Source: Pseudonocardia sp. HH130630-07 (GTDB lineage: Bacteria > Actinomycetota > Actinomycetes > Mycobacteriales > Pseudonocardiaceae). Taken from it: DNA of 64,000 nucleotides. Positions 49,982-60,006 of the stretch are shown piece after piece. Position 1 is the first letter of the stretch, and every line of letters starts with the position of its first letter. The stretch is taken from contig NZ_CP013854.1 of NCBI RefSeq assembly GCF_001698125.1, positions 992,001-1,056,000 on the forward strand, given 5' to 3'. The notes under the pieces were generated by a model that worked only from the letters and a program-made list of their open reading frames with translations, was not told the origin of the DNA and did not search any database. A program made the translations under genes and the position numbers.

Positions 49982-50575
49982 ATGGCGAGGCCTCGGGTGA
50001 CGACGAAGACGAAGATCTTCCGGATCGAGATCGTGTTGGTCGATGTCGAGCCGACCGTGCGACGGGTGGTCGAGGTTCCGGGTGAGGCCAGCCTCGCGGT
50101 CCTGCACGAGGTCGTGCAGGACGCGATGGGCTGGACCAACTCCCACCTGCACGAATTCGAGATCGACGGTGTCCGCTACGGGCTGCCTGATCCGGATTGG
50201 GACACCGGCACGCTCGACGAGGCCAAGACGAAGTTGTTCCGGGTGCTGGCTGCCGGTGATGACGCCGGCTACGTCTACGACTTCGGCGACAACTGGCACC
50301 ACGTTTTGGTCGTCGACGCGGTCACCATCCCAGAGCCTGGGGTGCGGTACCCACGCTGTGTCGAGGGTCAGGGTGCGTGTCCGCCCGAGGATGTGGGCGG
50401 GGTGTTCGGCTACTCGGAGTTCGTCGACGCGCTCGCCGATCCCGATCATGCTGAGCACGCCGAGCGGGTCGAGTGGTGGGGCTCGGACCGGTTCGACCCA
50501 CACCACTTCGACCTCGTCGCCACCGACCGAGCGCTGGAGCGTTTGGCCGGGGCGAGCGCGACGGCGCGGTCCTGA
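49982..50575 (+). CDS. plasmid pRiA4b ORF-3 family protein
   Basis: The 197-aa product shows the family pattern: IEIVLVDVEPTVRRVVEVPG, LAVLHEVVQDAMGWTNSHLH, FEIDGVRYGLPDPDWDTG, VYDFGDNWHHVLVVDAV and CVEGQGACPPEDVGG. These proteins ride on IS and plasmids and have no established activity. Here it lies inside the IS next to the transposase gene, as a passenger. Confidence 0.85.
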   Translation: MARPRVTTKTKIFRIEIVLVDVEPTVRRVVEVPGEASLAVLHEVVQDAMGWTNSHLHEFEIDGVRYGLPDPDWDTGTLDEAKTKLFRVLAAGDDAGYVYDFGDNWHHVLVVDAVTIPEPGVRYPRCVEGQGACPPEDVGGVFGYSEFVDALADPDHAEHAERVEWWGSDRFDPHHFDLVATDRALERLAGASATARS

Positions 50576-51041
50576 TCCACCGCGAGGGGTCGTTCAGGGC
50601 AGACGGCGCAAACAGATCAACGCGCACGCCAGTTTCAGCAAGGCCTCGATGCTGGTGCGGGAGCGTTCGTAGCGCAGCCCGAGCCGCCGGAACGACAGCA
50701 GCCAGGCCATCGTGCGCTCCACGACCCACCGGACCCGGCCGAGCCGGGAGGAGTCTTCGACTCCGCGGCGAGCGATCCGCACCCCGATCCCGCGCCCGGT
50801 CAGGTAGCGGCGACACCGTGGATAGTCGTAGCCCTTGTCGGCGTGCAGCTTGCCGGGACGCCGCCGCGGGCGTCCGGCCTGGCCGCGCCGTTCGCGGACG
50901 CCGGGGTTGGTGTCGAGCAGCTCGGCCAGTATCCGGCTGTCGTGGGTGTTCGCGCCGGTCACGACCGCGTGCAGCGGCAGGCCGTTGCGGTCGCATAACA
51001 CGTGGTACTTCGACCCGGCCTTCCCACGATCGGTCGGCGAG

Positions 51042-52461
51042 AGGCGTGTCACGCGAGCCGTGTAAGCCGCGGGTGGACCAAGATCGACCGCAGTGATCAA
51101 CACGGCGGTCGGGAGGGACACCCACGTGAGCGAGAACCAACCCGATCCCGACGGTGAGACCGCGGCTGCCCGCCGGCTTGCCGAGGCGCTCGACCCGTCG
51201 GCGATCGACGCGCTGTTGGCCGATGCGAAGGCCGCCGGTACCCCGATCGACGGCGTCGACGGACTGCTCAACCAGATGACCAAGGCCGTGCTCGAACGGT
51301 CGCTGCAGACCGAGATGACCCACCACCTCGGCTATGACCGCGACGACCCCGCCGGACACGGTACCGGCAATTCGCGTAATGGCAGCGCTACCAAGAAGGT
51401 GTCGACCACGAACGGGCCGGTGACGATCAGCGTGCCGCGGGACCGGAATGGCGAGTTCGAGCCGCAGATCGTGCCGAAACGCGCCCGTCGGGTCGGCCAG
51501 ATCGACGAGCTGGTGCTCTCCTGTTACGCCCGCGGAATGTCGACCCGCGACATCGAAGCGCACCTGCTCGAAGTGTACGGGGTGGAGGCGTCACGGGAAC
51601 TGATCTCGAACATCACCGATGTGGTGACCGACGAGATCGAGATCTGGCGGAATCGGCCGGTCGACGAGGTCTACCCGATCGTCTATATCGACGGTATCCG
51701 AATCAAGATCCGGGACAAGGCCGCGGTCACGATCAAGAGCGCGCACCTGGTCATCGGCGTGGACGTCGAGGGCCGCAAGCACGCGCTGGGCTGCTGGATC
51801 GCCGAGACCGAGGGCGCGAAGTTCTGGCACGCGGTGCTCACCCAGCTGCGCAACCGCGGGCTGCGCGACATCCTGATCGCCTGCTGCGATGGCCTGAGTG
51901 GTCTTCCTGAAGCCATCACCAGCGTCTTCCCCGACGCCGTCGTCCAGACATGCGTGGTGCACGTGATCCGCAACGCGATGCGGTTCGTGTCCTACCAGGA
52001 CCGGAAGAAGATCGTGAAGTCCATGAAGACGATCTACACCGCGCCCACCGTCGAGGCCGCCGAGCTCGCCCTGAAGGATCTTGACACCGAGTGGGGACGA
52101 CAGTACCCGGGAGTGCTCGACGTCTGGCGTCGTGCGTGGAACGAGTTCATTCCGTTCCTCGACTACCCGCCCGAACTACGGCGGATCGTCTACACCACCA
52201 ACACCATCGAATCCATCAACTTCCAACTCCGGAAAATCACAAAGACTCGCGGGCACTTCCCGTCGGACGAGGCGGCGATGAAGCTACTCTACCTCGGCCT
52301 GCGGAACATTCCGAGCAAGAGAGGAGGTGAGTCCGGAACCGGAACACATGGCTGGAAAACAGCCCTGAACACCCTGGTCGTCCTCTTCCCTGGACGACTT
52401 CCTCTGTGATAGCTTAACCACATCAGTCACCCGTGGCTTACACGGGAACCGTGACAGGCTC
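51042..52461 (+). mobile_element. IS256-family element, copy 1 (1420 bp)
   Basis: The 8-bp target duplication TCGGCGAG is at 51034-51041 and 52462-52469. The inverted ends share TGTCACG and CGTGTAAGCC(G/A)CGGGTG. Copy 2 at 54037-55456 has the same length, encodes the same protein and lies in opposite orientation. Confidence 0.92.
51126..52409 (+). CDS. IS256-family transposase (copy 1)
   Basis: The 427-aa product is a full-length Mutator/IS256 DDE transposase: MTHHLGYDRDDPAGHG, TISVPRDRNGEFEPQIVPKR, YPIVYIDGIRIKIRD, ILIACCDGLSGLPEAITSVF, CVVHVIRNAMRFV and RRIVYTTNTIESINFQLRKI with the catalytic Glu. The GTG at 51126 has GGGAGG 8 nt upstream; the frame is open from 51093. Intact and probably active. 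Confidence 0.93.
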   Translation: MSENQPDPDGETAAARRLAEALDPSAIDALLADAKAAGTPIDGVDGLLNQMTKAVLERSLQTEMTHHLGYDRDDPAGHGTGNSRNGSATKKVSTTNGPVTISVPRDRNGEFEPQIVPKRARRVGQIDELVLSCYARGMSTRDIEAHLLEVYGVEASRELISNITDVVTDEIEIWRNRPVDEVYPIVYIDGIRIKIRDKAAVTIKSAHLVIGVDVEGRKHALGCWIAETEGAKFWHAVLTQLRNRGLRDILIACCDGLSGLPEAITSVFPDAVVQTCVVHVIRNAMRFVSYQDRKKIVKSMKTIYTAPTVEAAELALKDLDTEWGRQYPGVLDVWRRAWNEFIPFLDYPPELRRIVYTTNTIESINFQLRKITKTRGHFPSDEAAMKLLYLGLRNIPSKRGGESGTGTHGWKTALNTLVVLFPGRLPL

Positions 52462-54036
52462 TCGGCGAGGGCCCCGTCTGTTCGCCGCGGCGCTTGGCGC
52501 GCACGCTGACCGAGTCCACCGCAGCTCGCGACCAGTCCAGAACCCCGGCCTGGCCGAGCCGATCGAGCACTACTCGGTGCAGCTCATCCCAGACCCCCGC
52601 CCGCTGCCAGTCGCGTAGCCGTCGCCAGCAGGTGGTCCCTGATCCACAGCCCAACTCGGGCGGCAGGTCGTTCCAGCCGATCCCCGTGGTCAGCACGAAC
52701 ACGATCCCCGCCAGCGCGGCCCGGTCCGGTACTGGTGGCCGGCCGGTCCGCGCGCCTCGCCGACGTGGCCGAGGACGGGGAAGCAGCGGCTCAATCAGCT
52801 CCCACAGCTCGTCGGTGACCAGTCGTTCGACCGTCGATGCCCTTGCCATCAACTCTGAGCATCACCCGACCAGGTCCATCTACATAGGACCAACACGCCC
52901 CGACTTCTGCAACGACCTCTTAGTAGAGAACAGGCTGCTAGGACCGCCCTGCCAGACGTTGAAACCTCAGGAGACTGGGGCCTGTCAGGAAGATCGTGTG
53001 CGGGGCGGTGATCCGGCATGCTGAAGCGGGAGCTTCGGCCGGGAAGGATCATCGTTGACCGACAACGACACGACAGCGGAGAGCACCGCCGAGGGGCAGG
53101 CCCCTTCGCCGCAGGCGGCGGGGTTGGACGCGCAGCTGGCTCAGGAACTGATCGACAAGGCCCGCAGGTCCGGGGTCTCGCTGGTCGGCCCGGACGGCTT
53201 GTTGGCCGGGGTGACCCGCACCGTCCTGCAGGCCGCACTGGACACCGAGATGACCGAGCACCTGGGCTACGAGCCCGGTGATCGCTCCGCCCCGCGGTCC
53301 CACGGGACCGGGCGGGGACGTTCGTCCCGCAGATCGTGCCCAAGCACGCCCGCCGGGTGGAAGGCTTCGACGAGGCGATCATCAGCCTGTACGCGAAAGG
53401 GCTGACCACCGGTGAGATCGCCGCCCACCTGGGCGAGGTCTATGGCACCAGTGTGTCGCGGGAGCTGGTTTCGAAGGTCACCGACAAGATCGTCGATGAA
53501 CTCACCCGCTGGCAGAGCCGGCCTTTGGACCGCGTGTATCCGGTGGTGTTCGTCGACGCTCTGCACGTCAAGATCCGTGACGGACAAGTCGCCAACCGGC
53601 CGATCTATGTCGTGCTGGGTATCAACTGCGAGGGTGAGCGTGACGTGCTCGGGCTCTGGGTCGGCACCGGCGGCGAGGGCGCGAAGCATTGGATGGGTGT
53701 ACTGGCCGAGGTCCGCTACCGCGGTGTCGCCGATGTGTGCATCGTGGCCTGCGACGGGCTCAAGGGGTTGCCAGAGGCGATCGCCGAGGTCTGGCCACTG
53801 GCGACCGTGCAGCACTGCGTGGTGCACCTGGCGCGGGCCACGCTGCGCTACGCCTCCAAGGCGCACTGGTCGGCGATCACCAAGCAGTTGCGCACGATCT
53901 ACACCGCGCCGACCGCCGGAGCAGCTGAGGCCCGTTTCGCCGAGTTCGAGACAGACTGGGGCGAGCGCTACCCGGCGATTATCCGGCTCTGGCGAGGCGC
54001 CTGAGAGGAGTTCACCCCGTTCCTGGCCTTCCCACC

Positions 54037-55456
54037 GAGCCTGTCACGGTTCCCGTGTAAGCCACGGGTGACTGATGTGGTTAAGCTATCACAGAGGAAG
54101 TCGTCCAGGGAAGAGGACGACCAGGGTGTTCAGGGCTGTTTTCCAGCCATGTGTTCCGGTTCCGGACTCACCTCCTCTCTTGCTCGGAATGTTCCGCAGG
54201 CCGAGGTAGAGTAGCTTCATCGCCGCCTCGTCCGACGGGAAGTGCCCGCGAGTCTTTGTGATTTTCCGGAGTTGGAAGTTGATGGATTCGATGGTGTTGG
54301 TGGTGTAGACGATCCGCCGTAGTTCGGGCGGGTAGTCGAGGAACGGAATGAACTCGTTCCACGCACGACGCCAGACGTCGAGCACTCCCGGGTACTGTCG
54401 TCCCCACTCGGTGTCAAGATCCTTCAGGGCGAGCTCGGCGGCCTCGACGGTGGGCGCGGTGTAGATCGTCTTCATGGACTTCACGATCTTCTTCCGGTCC
54501 TGGTAGGACACGAACCGCATCGCGTTGCGGATCACGTGCACCACGCATGTCTGGACGACGGCGTCGGGGAAGACGCTGGTGATGGCTTCAGGAAGACCAC
54601 TCAGGCCATCGCAGCAGGCGATCAGGATGTCGCGCAGCCCGCGGTTGCGCAGCTGGGTGAGCACCGCGTGCCAGAACTTCGCGCCCTCGGTCTCGGCGAT
54701 CCAGCAGCCCAGCGCGTGCTTGCGGCCCTCGACGTCCACGCCGATGACCAGGTGCGCGCTCTTGATCGTGACCGCGGCCTTGTCCCGGATCTTGATTCGG
54801 ATACCGTCGATATAGACGATCGGGTAGACCTCGTCGACCGGCCGATTCCGCCAGATCTCGATCTCGTCGGTCACCACATCGGTGATGTTCGAGATCAGTT
54901 CCCGTGACGCCTCCACCCCGTACACTTCGAGCAGGTGCGCTTCGATGTCGCGGGTCGACATTCCGCGGGCGTAACAGGAGAGCACCAGCTCGTCGATCTG
55001 GCCGACCCGACGGGCGCGTTTCGGCACGATCTGCGGCTCGAACTCGCCATTCCGGTCCCGCGGCACGCTGATCGTCACCGGCCCGTTCGTGGTCGACACC
55101 TTCTTGGTAGCGCTGCCATTACGCGAATTGCCGGTACCGTGTCCGGCGGGGTCGTCGCGGTCATAGCCGAGGTGGTGGGTCATCTCGGTCTGCAGCGACC
55201 GTTCGAGCACGGCCTTGGTCATCTGGTTGAGCAGTCCGTCGACGCCGTCGATCGGGGTACCGGCGGCCTTCGCATCGGCCAACAGCGCGTCGATCGCCGA
55301 CGGGTCGAGCGCCTCGGCAAGCCGGCGGGCAGCCGCGGTCTCACCGTCGGGATCGGGTTGGTTCTCGCTCACGTGGGTGTCCCTCCCGACCGCCGTGTTG
55401 ATCACTGCGGTCGATCTTGGTCCACCCGCGGCTTACACGGCTCGCGTGACACGCCT
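54037..55456 (-). mobile_element. IS256-family element, copy 2 (1420 bp, inverted)
   Basis: The target duplication TTCCCACC is at 54029-54036 and 55457-55464. Same length and same encoded protein as copy 1, opposite orientation, 1575 bp away. Each copy has its own matching duplication, so the segment between them has not been inverted by recombination since insertion, or was inverted an even number of times. Confidence 0.92.
54089..55372 (-). CDS. IS256-family transposase (copy 2)
   Basis: The product is identical residue for residue to that of copy 1. GTG start at 55372 with the same GGGAGG site. Intact. The identity implies very recent duplication or gene conversion. Confidence 0.93.
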   Translation of the reverse strand: MSENQPDPDGETAAARRLAEALDPSAIDALLADAKAAGTPIDGVDGLLNQMTKAVLERSLQTEMTHHLGYDRDDPAGHGTGNSRNGSATKKVSTTNGPVTISVPRDRNGEFEPQIVPKRARRVGQIDELVLSCYARGMSTRDIEAHLLEVYGVEASRELISNITDVVTDEIEIWRNRPVDEVYPIVYIDGIRIKIRDKAAVTIKSAHLVIGVDVEGRKHALGCWIAETEGAKFWHAVLTQLRNRGLRDILIACCDGLSGLPEAITSVFPDAVVQTCVVHVIRNAMRFVSYQDRKKIVKSMKTIYTAPTVEAAELALKDLDTEWGRQYPGVLDVWRRAWNEFIPFLDYPPELRRIVYTTNTIESINFQLRKITKTRGHFPSDEAAMKLLYLGLRNIPSKRGGESGTGTHGWKTALNTLVVLFPGRLPL

Positions 55457-55745
55457 TTCCCACCGGAGGTTCGGCGGATTATCTACACGACGAACGCGGT
55501 GGAGTCGTTGAACTCGCGGTTCCGGCAAGCGACCCGTCGGCGGGGACACTTCCCGAACGACCAGGCTGCGCTCAAGGTGCTCTACCTGGTCATCCGCAGC
55601 CCGATCGCAAACCGGACCAACGTGACCGGCCGGACCACCGGCTGGAAGATTGCGCTCAACGCGTTGACGCTATTCTACGGCGACCGAATCGCCCTGAACT
55701 GACAGAGACGATCACCGCCCACACACGATCTTCCGGACAGTCCCC

Positions 55746-56345
55746 GCTGTGGCGGGCGCCTGGAAGGCTGGTGAGCCCAGATCAGCCTGCCGGCGGGGTC
55801 GGCGATGACCTGCACATTCACGCCGTGGCACTCGTGTTTGCCGGAGTAGAACGCTCGGTCGTATCCTGGCCCCATGCCGACCCGGTCGATCGCGAGCAGC
55901 GTGCCGTCGAGGATCACGAACGCCTTGCGGCGGGCCACTTCCAGGACTTCGTCCAGGGCCGGTGCAAGCGCGGCGAGGACGTCGACGCCTTCGCATCCGA
56001 AGCGGAACACCGTCGTGGTGCCGACCCCGAATACGGTTACCGGTGGCCGGGGCGGTGTAGATCTCGCCCTTGTTCAGGCGCGCCAGCACCAGCAACGCTT
56101 GCTCACCCGGTGAGAGTCGGCATCATCGGCTCCGTATTGCGGTTCAGCGGTGGCGTAGCGCGTCGGCGAGGGTCTGCAGGGCGCGGTTGAACACCGGCAT
56201 CGACGACGGGTAGACAGGCACCCTGAAGCTCCTGGTTGAGACGGGCTGATCTAGCCAATCGCTCATCTACCAGGAGCTTCACCTACTTCAGCGGCACCAT
56301 GCCGCAGGTCGACCAACCTCATGATCACCAGGTTGGAAGACGTTC
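55746..56345 (-). pseudogene. remnant of an IS5-type (DDE_Tnp_4-like) element
   Basis: Minus-strand pieces match the transposase at 42164: FVILDGTLLAIDRVGMGPGY, FYSGKHECHGVNVQVIADPA and GRLIWAH. The frame is broken near both ends and the C-terminal third is missing at the junction with the IS256-type element. A decayed end like that of the lanB insertion (CACCAGGTTGGAAGACGTTC) lies at about 56326-56345. Confidence 0.7.
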
Positions 56346-56437
56346 ATTGCTCCCACCCGACGCAAAAGTTGCGTGCAACCGTGAGAGATCGTGCGACCGT
56401 GTGTCCTTACGGTCGTTGATCCAGCGAAGAGGACCTC

Positions 56438-57496
56438 ATGTCAGCCGTTGTAGTTGTCGGTGCGGGGATAGTCGGCTCGTCAGTCGCCTACCACCTGGCT
56501 CGGCGGGGCGTCCCGGTCACCCTGCTCGAGCAAGGACCAGCACCGGCCACAGGGGTCACCGGAGGATCCTTCGCCTGGGTCCGAGGTGCGGGGGGCCACT
56601 GGCCCAGCGGAGCGCGAGACCTCCGCGAGTACGTCCTGGCGGACTACCGACGCCTGAAGGACGAACTGCCGCACATCACTGTTCGCCGGACTGGCTCGCT
56701 GGTCCTGGCCGACGCACCGACTGCCGATTCACGGCCGGGGCCGGGCCAGTTCCGTGTCGGACGCGGTGACATCGCAACCTTGGAGCCTAACCTCCGACAC
56801 CCACCCGCCCAGGCTGTCTACACCCCGAGCGACGCAGGCGTCGACCCAATGGCCCTGACGCACGCACTCGTGACAGCCGCCCGCACCCACGGAGCGACCG
56901 TGCTCCACAACACCACGATCACCTCCTTGCATGTGGTCGGCGGACGCGTCGAGGGCGTGCTGACCTCGAGCGGACTCCACGCTGCCTCAACCGTCGTACT
57001 TGCTGCCGGAACAGGGATCCCCGAGCTCTGCGAGCCGTTGGCGGGCAACCTGGCCATTGCTACGTCCCCGGCCACTCTCGCGTGGATCACCGCGCCGCCC
57101 GGCCTGGTCAAGACCATCGTGGCCAGTGACGAATTCGAAGTCAGAGAGGTACGGGAGGGCGAACTCTTGCTGGTCGTACCGCACGTGGACGGCATAGCGG
57201 CGCTTGAGCGATCCGTACGAGACGCGTTCCAGCAGCTAAAATCCGCCTTCCGGGAAAGCGACCAGTTCCGCCTGTTGATCTACCGCACCAGTAAACGCCC
57301 CATGCCCGTGTACGGTCCCGTCATCGGCTATACGACACAGGACCGTTCTGTCTATGTCGCCGTCATGCACTCCGCCATCAGCCTGGCGCCCACGGCCGGA
57401 CGCCTCATCGCGGACGAACTCGCGACCGGCAGGCCAGCCCCCGAGCTACGCCTTTGTCGTCCGCTGCACTGCCCCAGCAGGCCATCATTGTCGTAG
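56438..57496 (+). CDS. FAD-dependent oxidoreductase (DAO family)
   Basis: The 352-aa product has the dinucleotide-binding start VVVVGAGIVGSSVAYHLARR, a DAO-like GVTGGSFAWVRGAGGHWPSG, GVDPMALTHALVTAARTHGA and a late SKRPMPVYGPVIGYT then VMHSAISLAPTAGRLIADEL, as in glycine/sarcosine oxidase-like enzymes. Amine or amino-acid oxidation is likely; the substrate is unknown. The very last residues (CRPLHCPSRPSLS) deviate from the usual ending, so a late frameshift may exist. Bounded by IS remnants on both sides. Confidence 0.8.
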   Translation: MSAVVVVGAGIVGSSVAYHLARRGVPVTLLEQGPAPATGVTGGSFAWVRGAGGHWPSGARDLREYVLADYRRLKDELPHITVRRTGSLVLADAPTADSRPGPGQFRVGRGDIATLEPNLRHPPAQAVYTPSDAGVDPMALTHALVTAARTHGATVLHNTTITSLHVVGGRVEGVLTSSGLHAASTVVLAAGTGIPELCEPLAGNLAIATSPATLAWITAPPGLVKTIVASDEFEVREVREGELLLVVPHVDGIAALERSVRDAFQQLKSAFRESDQFRLLIYRTSKRPMPVYGPVIGYTTQDRSVYVAVMHSAISLAPTAGRLIADELATGRPAPELRLCRPLHCPSRPSLS

Positions 57497-57562
57497 GGTT
57501 GGGTAGACGCCCAGGTTGCCGTCCTGCCCGAACCGACTACTAGTGCGCTCCTGCTGTTGGTG

Positions 57563-58963
57563 AGGACTGTAAGAAACAACGGTGTAACTCCGATCATGGA
57601 GGTAGCGCCTGATGACTGATGTGGCGCCCGAGGCGCAGGTCGTGGACCTAGACGGGGCCGGGAGCGAGGAGCCTGCCAGGGCGGGTGGGTTGGACGCGGT
57701 GAACGAGCAGTTGATCGCTCGCCTAGCCAGCCGTGCCCACGCAGGCGGGCTGAAGCTGACCGACGACGGCGGTGTGCTCGCGAAGCTGACCAAGCGCCTG
57801 ATCGAGTCCGTACTCGACGGCGAGATCACTGACCATCTGGGCTACGACCGTCACGACGCGGCCGAGCACGGCGGCGGGAACTCCCGCAACGGGCACCGGT
57901 CGAACACGGTGCCGACCAAGGTCGGACCGGTCGAGATCGACGTTCCGCGCGACCGGGACGGCTCGTTCACCCCGAAGATCGTGGGCAAGCGCAAGCTGCG
58001 CCTGTCCGGTGTCGACGATCTGGTGATCTCGCTGGGCGCGAAGGGACTGACCACCGGCGAGGTGGCAGCGCACTTTGGCGAGATCTATGGCGCCAAGGTG
58101 TCGCGGAAGACGGTCTCCAAGATCACCGAGAAGGTCGTCGACGACATGGCCGAGTGGCAGAACCGGCCCCTCGACGCCGGACTTCGCCCCGTTGATCCGG
58201 TGATCTTCATCGACGCAATCAACGTCAAGATCCGGGGCGGGAAGGTCGCCAACCGCCCCATCTACTTCGCGCTCACGGTCAACACCGACGGACATCGTGA
58301 CATCCTGGGCTGGTGGGCCGGTGACGCTAGCGCGGGCAGTGAGGGCGCGAAGTACTGGCTCAACGAGATCAAGAACCGCGGCGTGAACGATGTGCTGATG
58401 TTGGTCTGCGACGGCCTGAGCGGGCCGCCCGACGCCGTGAGCGTGACCTGGCCACAGACGGTCATGCAGACGTATGTGGTGCACCTGCTGCGCAACAGCT
58501 TCCGCTACGCCGGCCGCCAGCACTGCGCCGCCATCGCCAAGGCGCTGCGGCCGATCTACACCGCGCCCACCGAGGCCGCGGCCACCGGGCGGTTTCTCGA
58601 GTTCGCGGAGGCCTGGGGCGAGCGCTACCCGGCGATCGTCCAGTTATGGGAGAACGCCTGGGTCGAGTCCGTGCCGTTCCTGAGCTTCGACGCCGAGACC
58701 CGCAAAATCGTTTGCACCAACAACGCCATCGAGGGCGCAAACGCCCGGATCCGGCGCGCGGGCAAGGTCTGCAGGAACTTTCCGAACAAGGCCGCCGCAC
58801 TCAAGTGCGTCTACATAGCGATCATGAACCTAGATCTGACCGGACATGGCCGCAGACGGTGGGCGATCCGCTGGAAACCGCCCTCAACGCGTGCGACAGG
58901 CGCCTGTCCGCCGGCCGTAAGTAGATCACGACCGACCGGTTACACCGTTAACTCGACAGTTCC
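57563..58963 (+). mobile_element. IS256-family element with decayed transposase
   Basis: Left end GGACTGTAAGAAACAACGGT and the complement of the right end GGAACTGTCGAGTTAACGGT are related; both run into GTGTAAC. No perfect target duplication is seen. Confidence 0.65.
57612..58923 (+). pseudogene. IS256-family transposase, frameshifted near the C-terminus
   Basis: Residues 1 to about 420 are normal: ITDHLGYDRHDAAEHGGGNS, VEIDVPRDRDGSFTPKIVGK, PVIFIDAINVKIRGGKVANR, MLVCDGLSGPPDAVSVTW and RKIVCTNNAIEGANARIRRA. After RRWAIRWKP the proper ending ALNACDRRLSAGRK is in another frame, so one indel lies near 58875. The open frame then runs on past the element to 59093. Confidence 0.75.
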
Positions 58964-59025
58964 GTTAGCGCGAAGCACCGTCGCGTTCAGCGGGAGCGAC
59001 GGACCTCGAAGGGAAGAATGCTACG

Positions 59026-60006
59026 TTGTCACGCGACGCTCGTATCGAGGTGGAGGATCTCGTCAAGGAGTTCCGCAGGCCGGCGGTGCCTGAGGGGGCG
59101 TTCTCGGGCTTGCGGGCCCTGTTCACACGCCAGCAGACGGTGCGGCGGGCGGTGGACGGTGTCAGCTTCAGTGTCGAGCCCGGCGAGGTGGTCGGCTACC
59201 TAGGGCCCAACGGAGCAGGAAAGTCCACGACCGTCAAGATGCTCACGGGAATCCTGGTACCGACCTCGGGCCGAGTGACGGTGGCCGGGGTGACGCCGTG
59301 GCGGGCACGAGAGCGCAACGCCAAGCAGATCGGTGTGGTCTTCGGTCAGCGCAGTCAACTGTGGTGGGATCTTCCACTGCGCGAGTCACTGGTGCTGATC
59401 AGCAAGCTCTACGACATGCCGCGAGCCCACTACGCCGCTCAACTGAGCCGATTCACCGAACTGCTGGACCTCGGACCCTTTTTAGATACTCCCGTGCGTC
59501 AACTCTCACTCGGCCAGAGGATGCGCGGTGATCTGGCCGCCGCGATACTCTACTCTCCACAAATCCTCTATCTCGATGAGCCCACCGTCGGTCTCGATGT
59601 CGTCGCCAAAGAGCGCGTTCGCCGCTTCATTGCCGAGCTCAACCACACCTCCGGTACAACCGTAATCCTCACCACGCACGATCTCGACGACGTCGAGCAG
59701 CTCTGCGATCGCATCGTGATGATCGACCACGGCAAGGTTGTGTACGACGGCGGCGTTCCGGAGCTCAAGACCAAGTACGCGCCCTACCGGGAGCTGGTCG
59801 TCGAGACGCCGAAGTTGATCGAGGTCAACGACGCCGAGGTCGTCAAACGTGAGGAAGGGCGGGTGTGGCTGCGGTTCGACCCAGCGCGTACCCAGCTGGC
59901 CGAGCTGATCGCCGCAGTACTGGCCCGCTGCGAGGTGACGGATCTGGCCATCGTCGAGCCCGAGTTGGAGAGCGTCATCCACCGGATCTATCAGGACCGC
60001 GGATGA
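59026..60006 (+). CDS. ABC-2 type transporter ATP-binding protein
   Basis: The 326-aa product belongs to the drug/peptide-exporter ATPase group (DrrA-like). Motifs are Walker A LGPNGAGKSTTVKML, Q-loop region VVFGQRSQLWWDLPL, signature QLSLGQRMRGDLAAA, Walker B ILYLDEPTVGLD and the switch histidine ILTTHDLDD. The TTG at 59026 follows GAAGGGAAG. It ends in an ATGA overlap with the first permease gene. The cargo is unknown; a nearby peptide gene at 63846 is a candidate. Confidence 0.9.
   Translation: MSRDARIEVEDLVKEFRRPAVPEGAFSGLRALFTRQQTVRRAVDGVSFSVEPGEVVGYLGPNGAGKSTTVKMLTGILVPTSGRVTVAGVTPWRARERNAKQIGVVFGQRSQLWWDLPLRESLVLISKLYDMPRAHYAAQLSRFTELLDLGPFLDTPVRQLSLGQRMRGDLAAAILYSPQILYLDEPTVGLDVVAKERVRRFIAELNHTSGTTVILTTHDLDDVEQLCDRIVMIDHGKVVYDGGVPELKTKYAPYRELVVETPKLIEVNDAEVVKREEGRVWLRFDPARTQLAELIAAVLARCEVTDLAIVEPELESVIHRIYQDRG

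Larger units (their letters stand above)
50594..52852 (-). pseudogene. IS5-family transposase split by IS256 copy 1
   Basis: The N-terminal part lies at 52852 to 52462 (LVTDELWELIEPLLPRPRPR, GIGWNDLPPELGCGSG, VLDWSRAAVDSVSVRAKRRG). The C-terminal part lies at 51041 to 50594 (DRGKAGSKYHVLCDRNGLPL, KLHADKGYDYPRCRR, RVRWVVERTMAWLLSFRRLG). The two parts abut across the 8-bp duplication TCGGCGAG, so the gene was intact before the IS256 landed. Confidence 0.85.
49918..52919. mobile_element. IS5-family element carrying a pRiA4b ORF-3 gene, interrupted by IS256
   Basis: Perfect inverted ends GAGGTCGTTGCAGAAGTC and GACTTCTGCAACGACCTC are flanked by TTA on both sides (49915-49917, 52920-52922). Without the nested IS256 and its 8-bp duplication the element is about 1574 bp. 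It carries an accessory plus-strand gene and a minus-strand transposase. Confidence 0.85.
53055..55702 (+). pseudogene. decayed IS256-type transposase
   Basis: The N-terminal segment (53055) reads MTEHLGYEPGDRSAP, then a deletion of about 30 codons with a frameshift leads to FVPQIVPKHARRVEGFDEAI. The middle is intact (YPVVFVDALHVKIRDGQVAN, IVACDGLKGLPEAIAEVWPL). TGA at 54001-54003 replaces the Trp codon expected before EEFTPFLAF. IS256 copy 2 splits the gene at TTCCCACC, and the tail resumes at 55457 (EVRRIIYTTNAVESLNSRFR) to 55702. Three independent lesions make it a pseudogene. Confidence 0.85.
52977..55745. mobile_element. degenerate IS256-type element interrupted by IS256 copy 2
   Basis: The left end GGGGCCTGTCAGGAAGATCG and the complement of the right end GGGGACTGTCCGGAAGATCG are long matching termini. 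Its transposase is decayed and split. I find no clean target duplication, suggesting age or later rearrangement. Confidence 0.75.
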
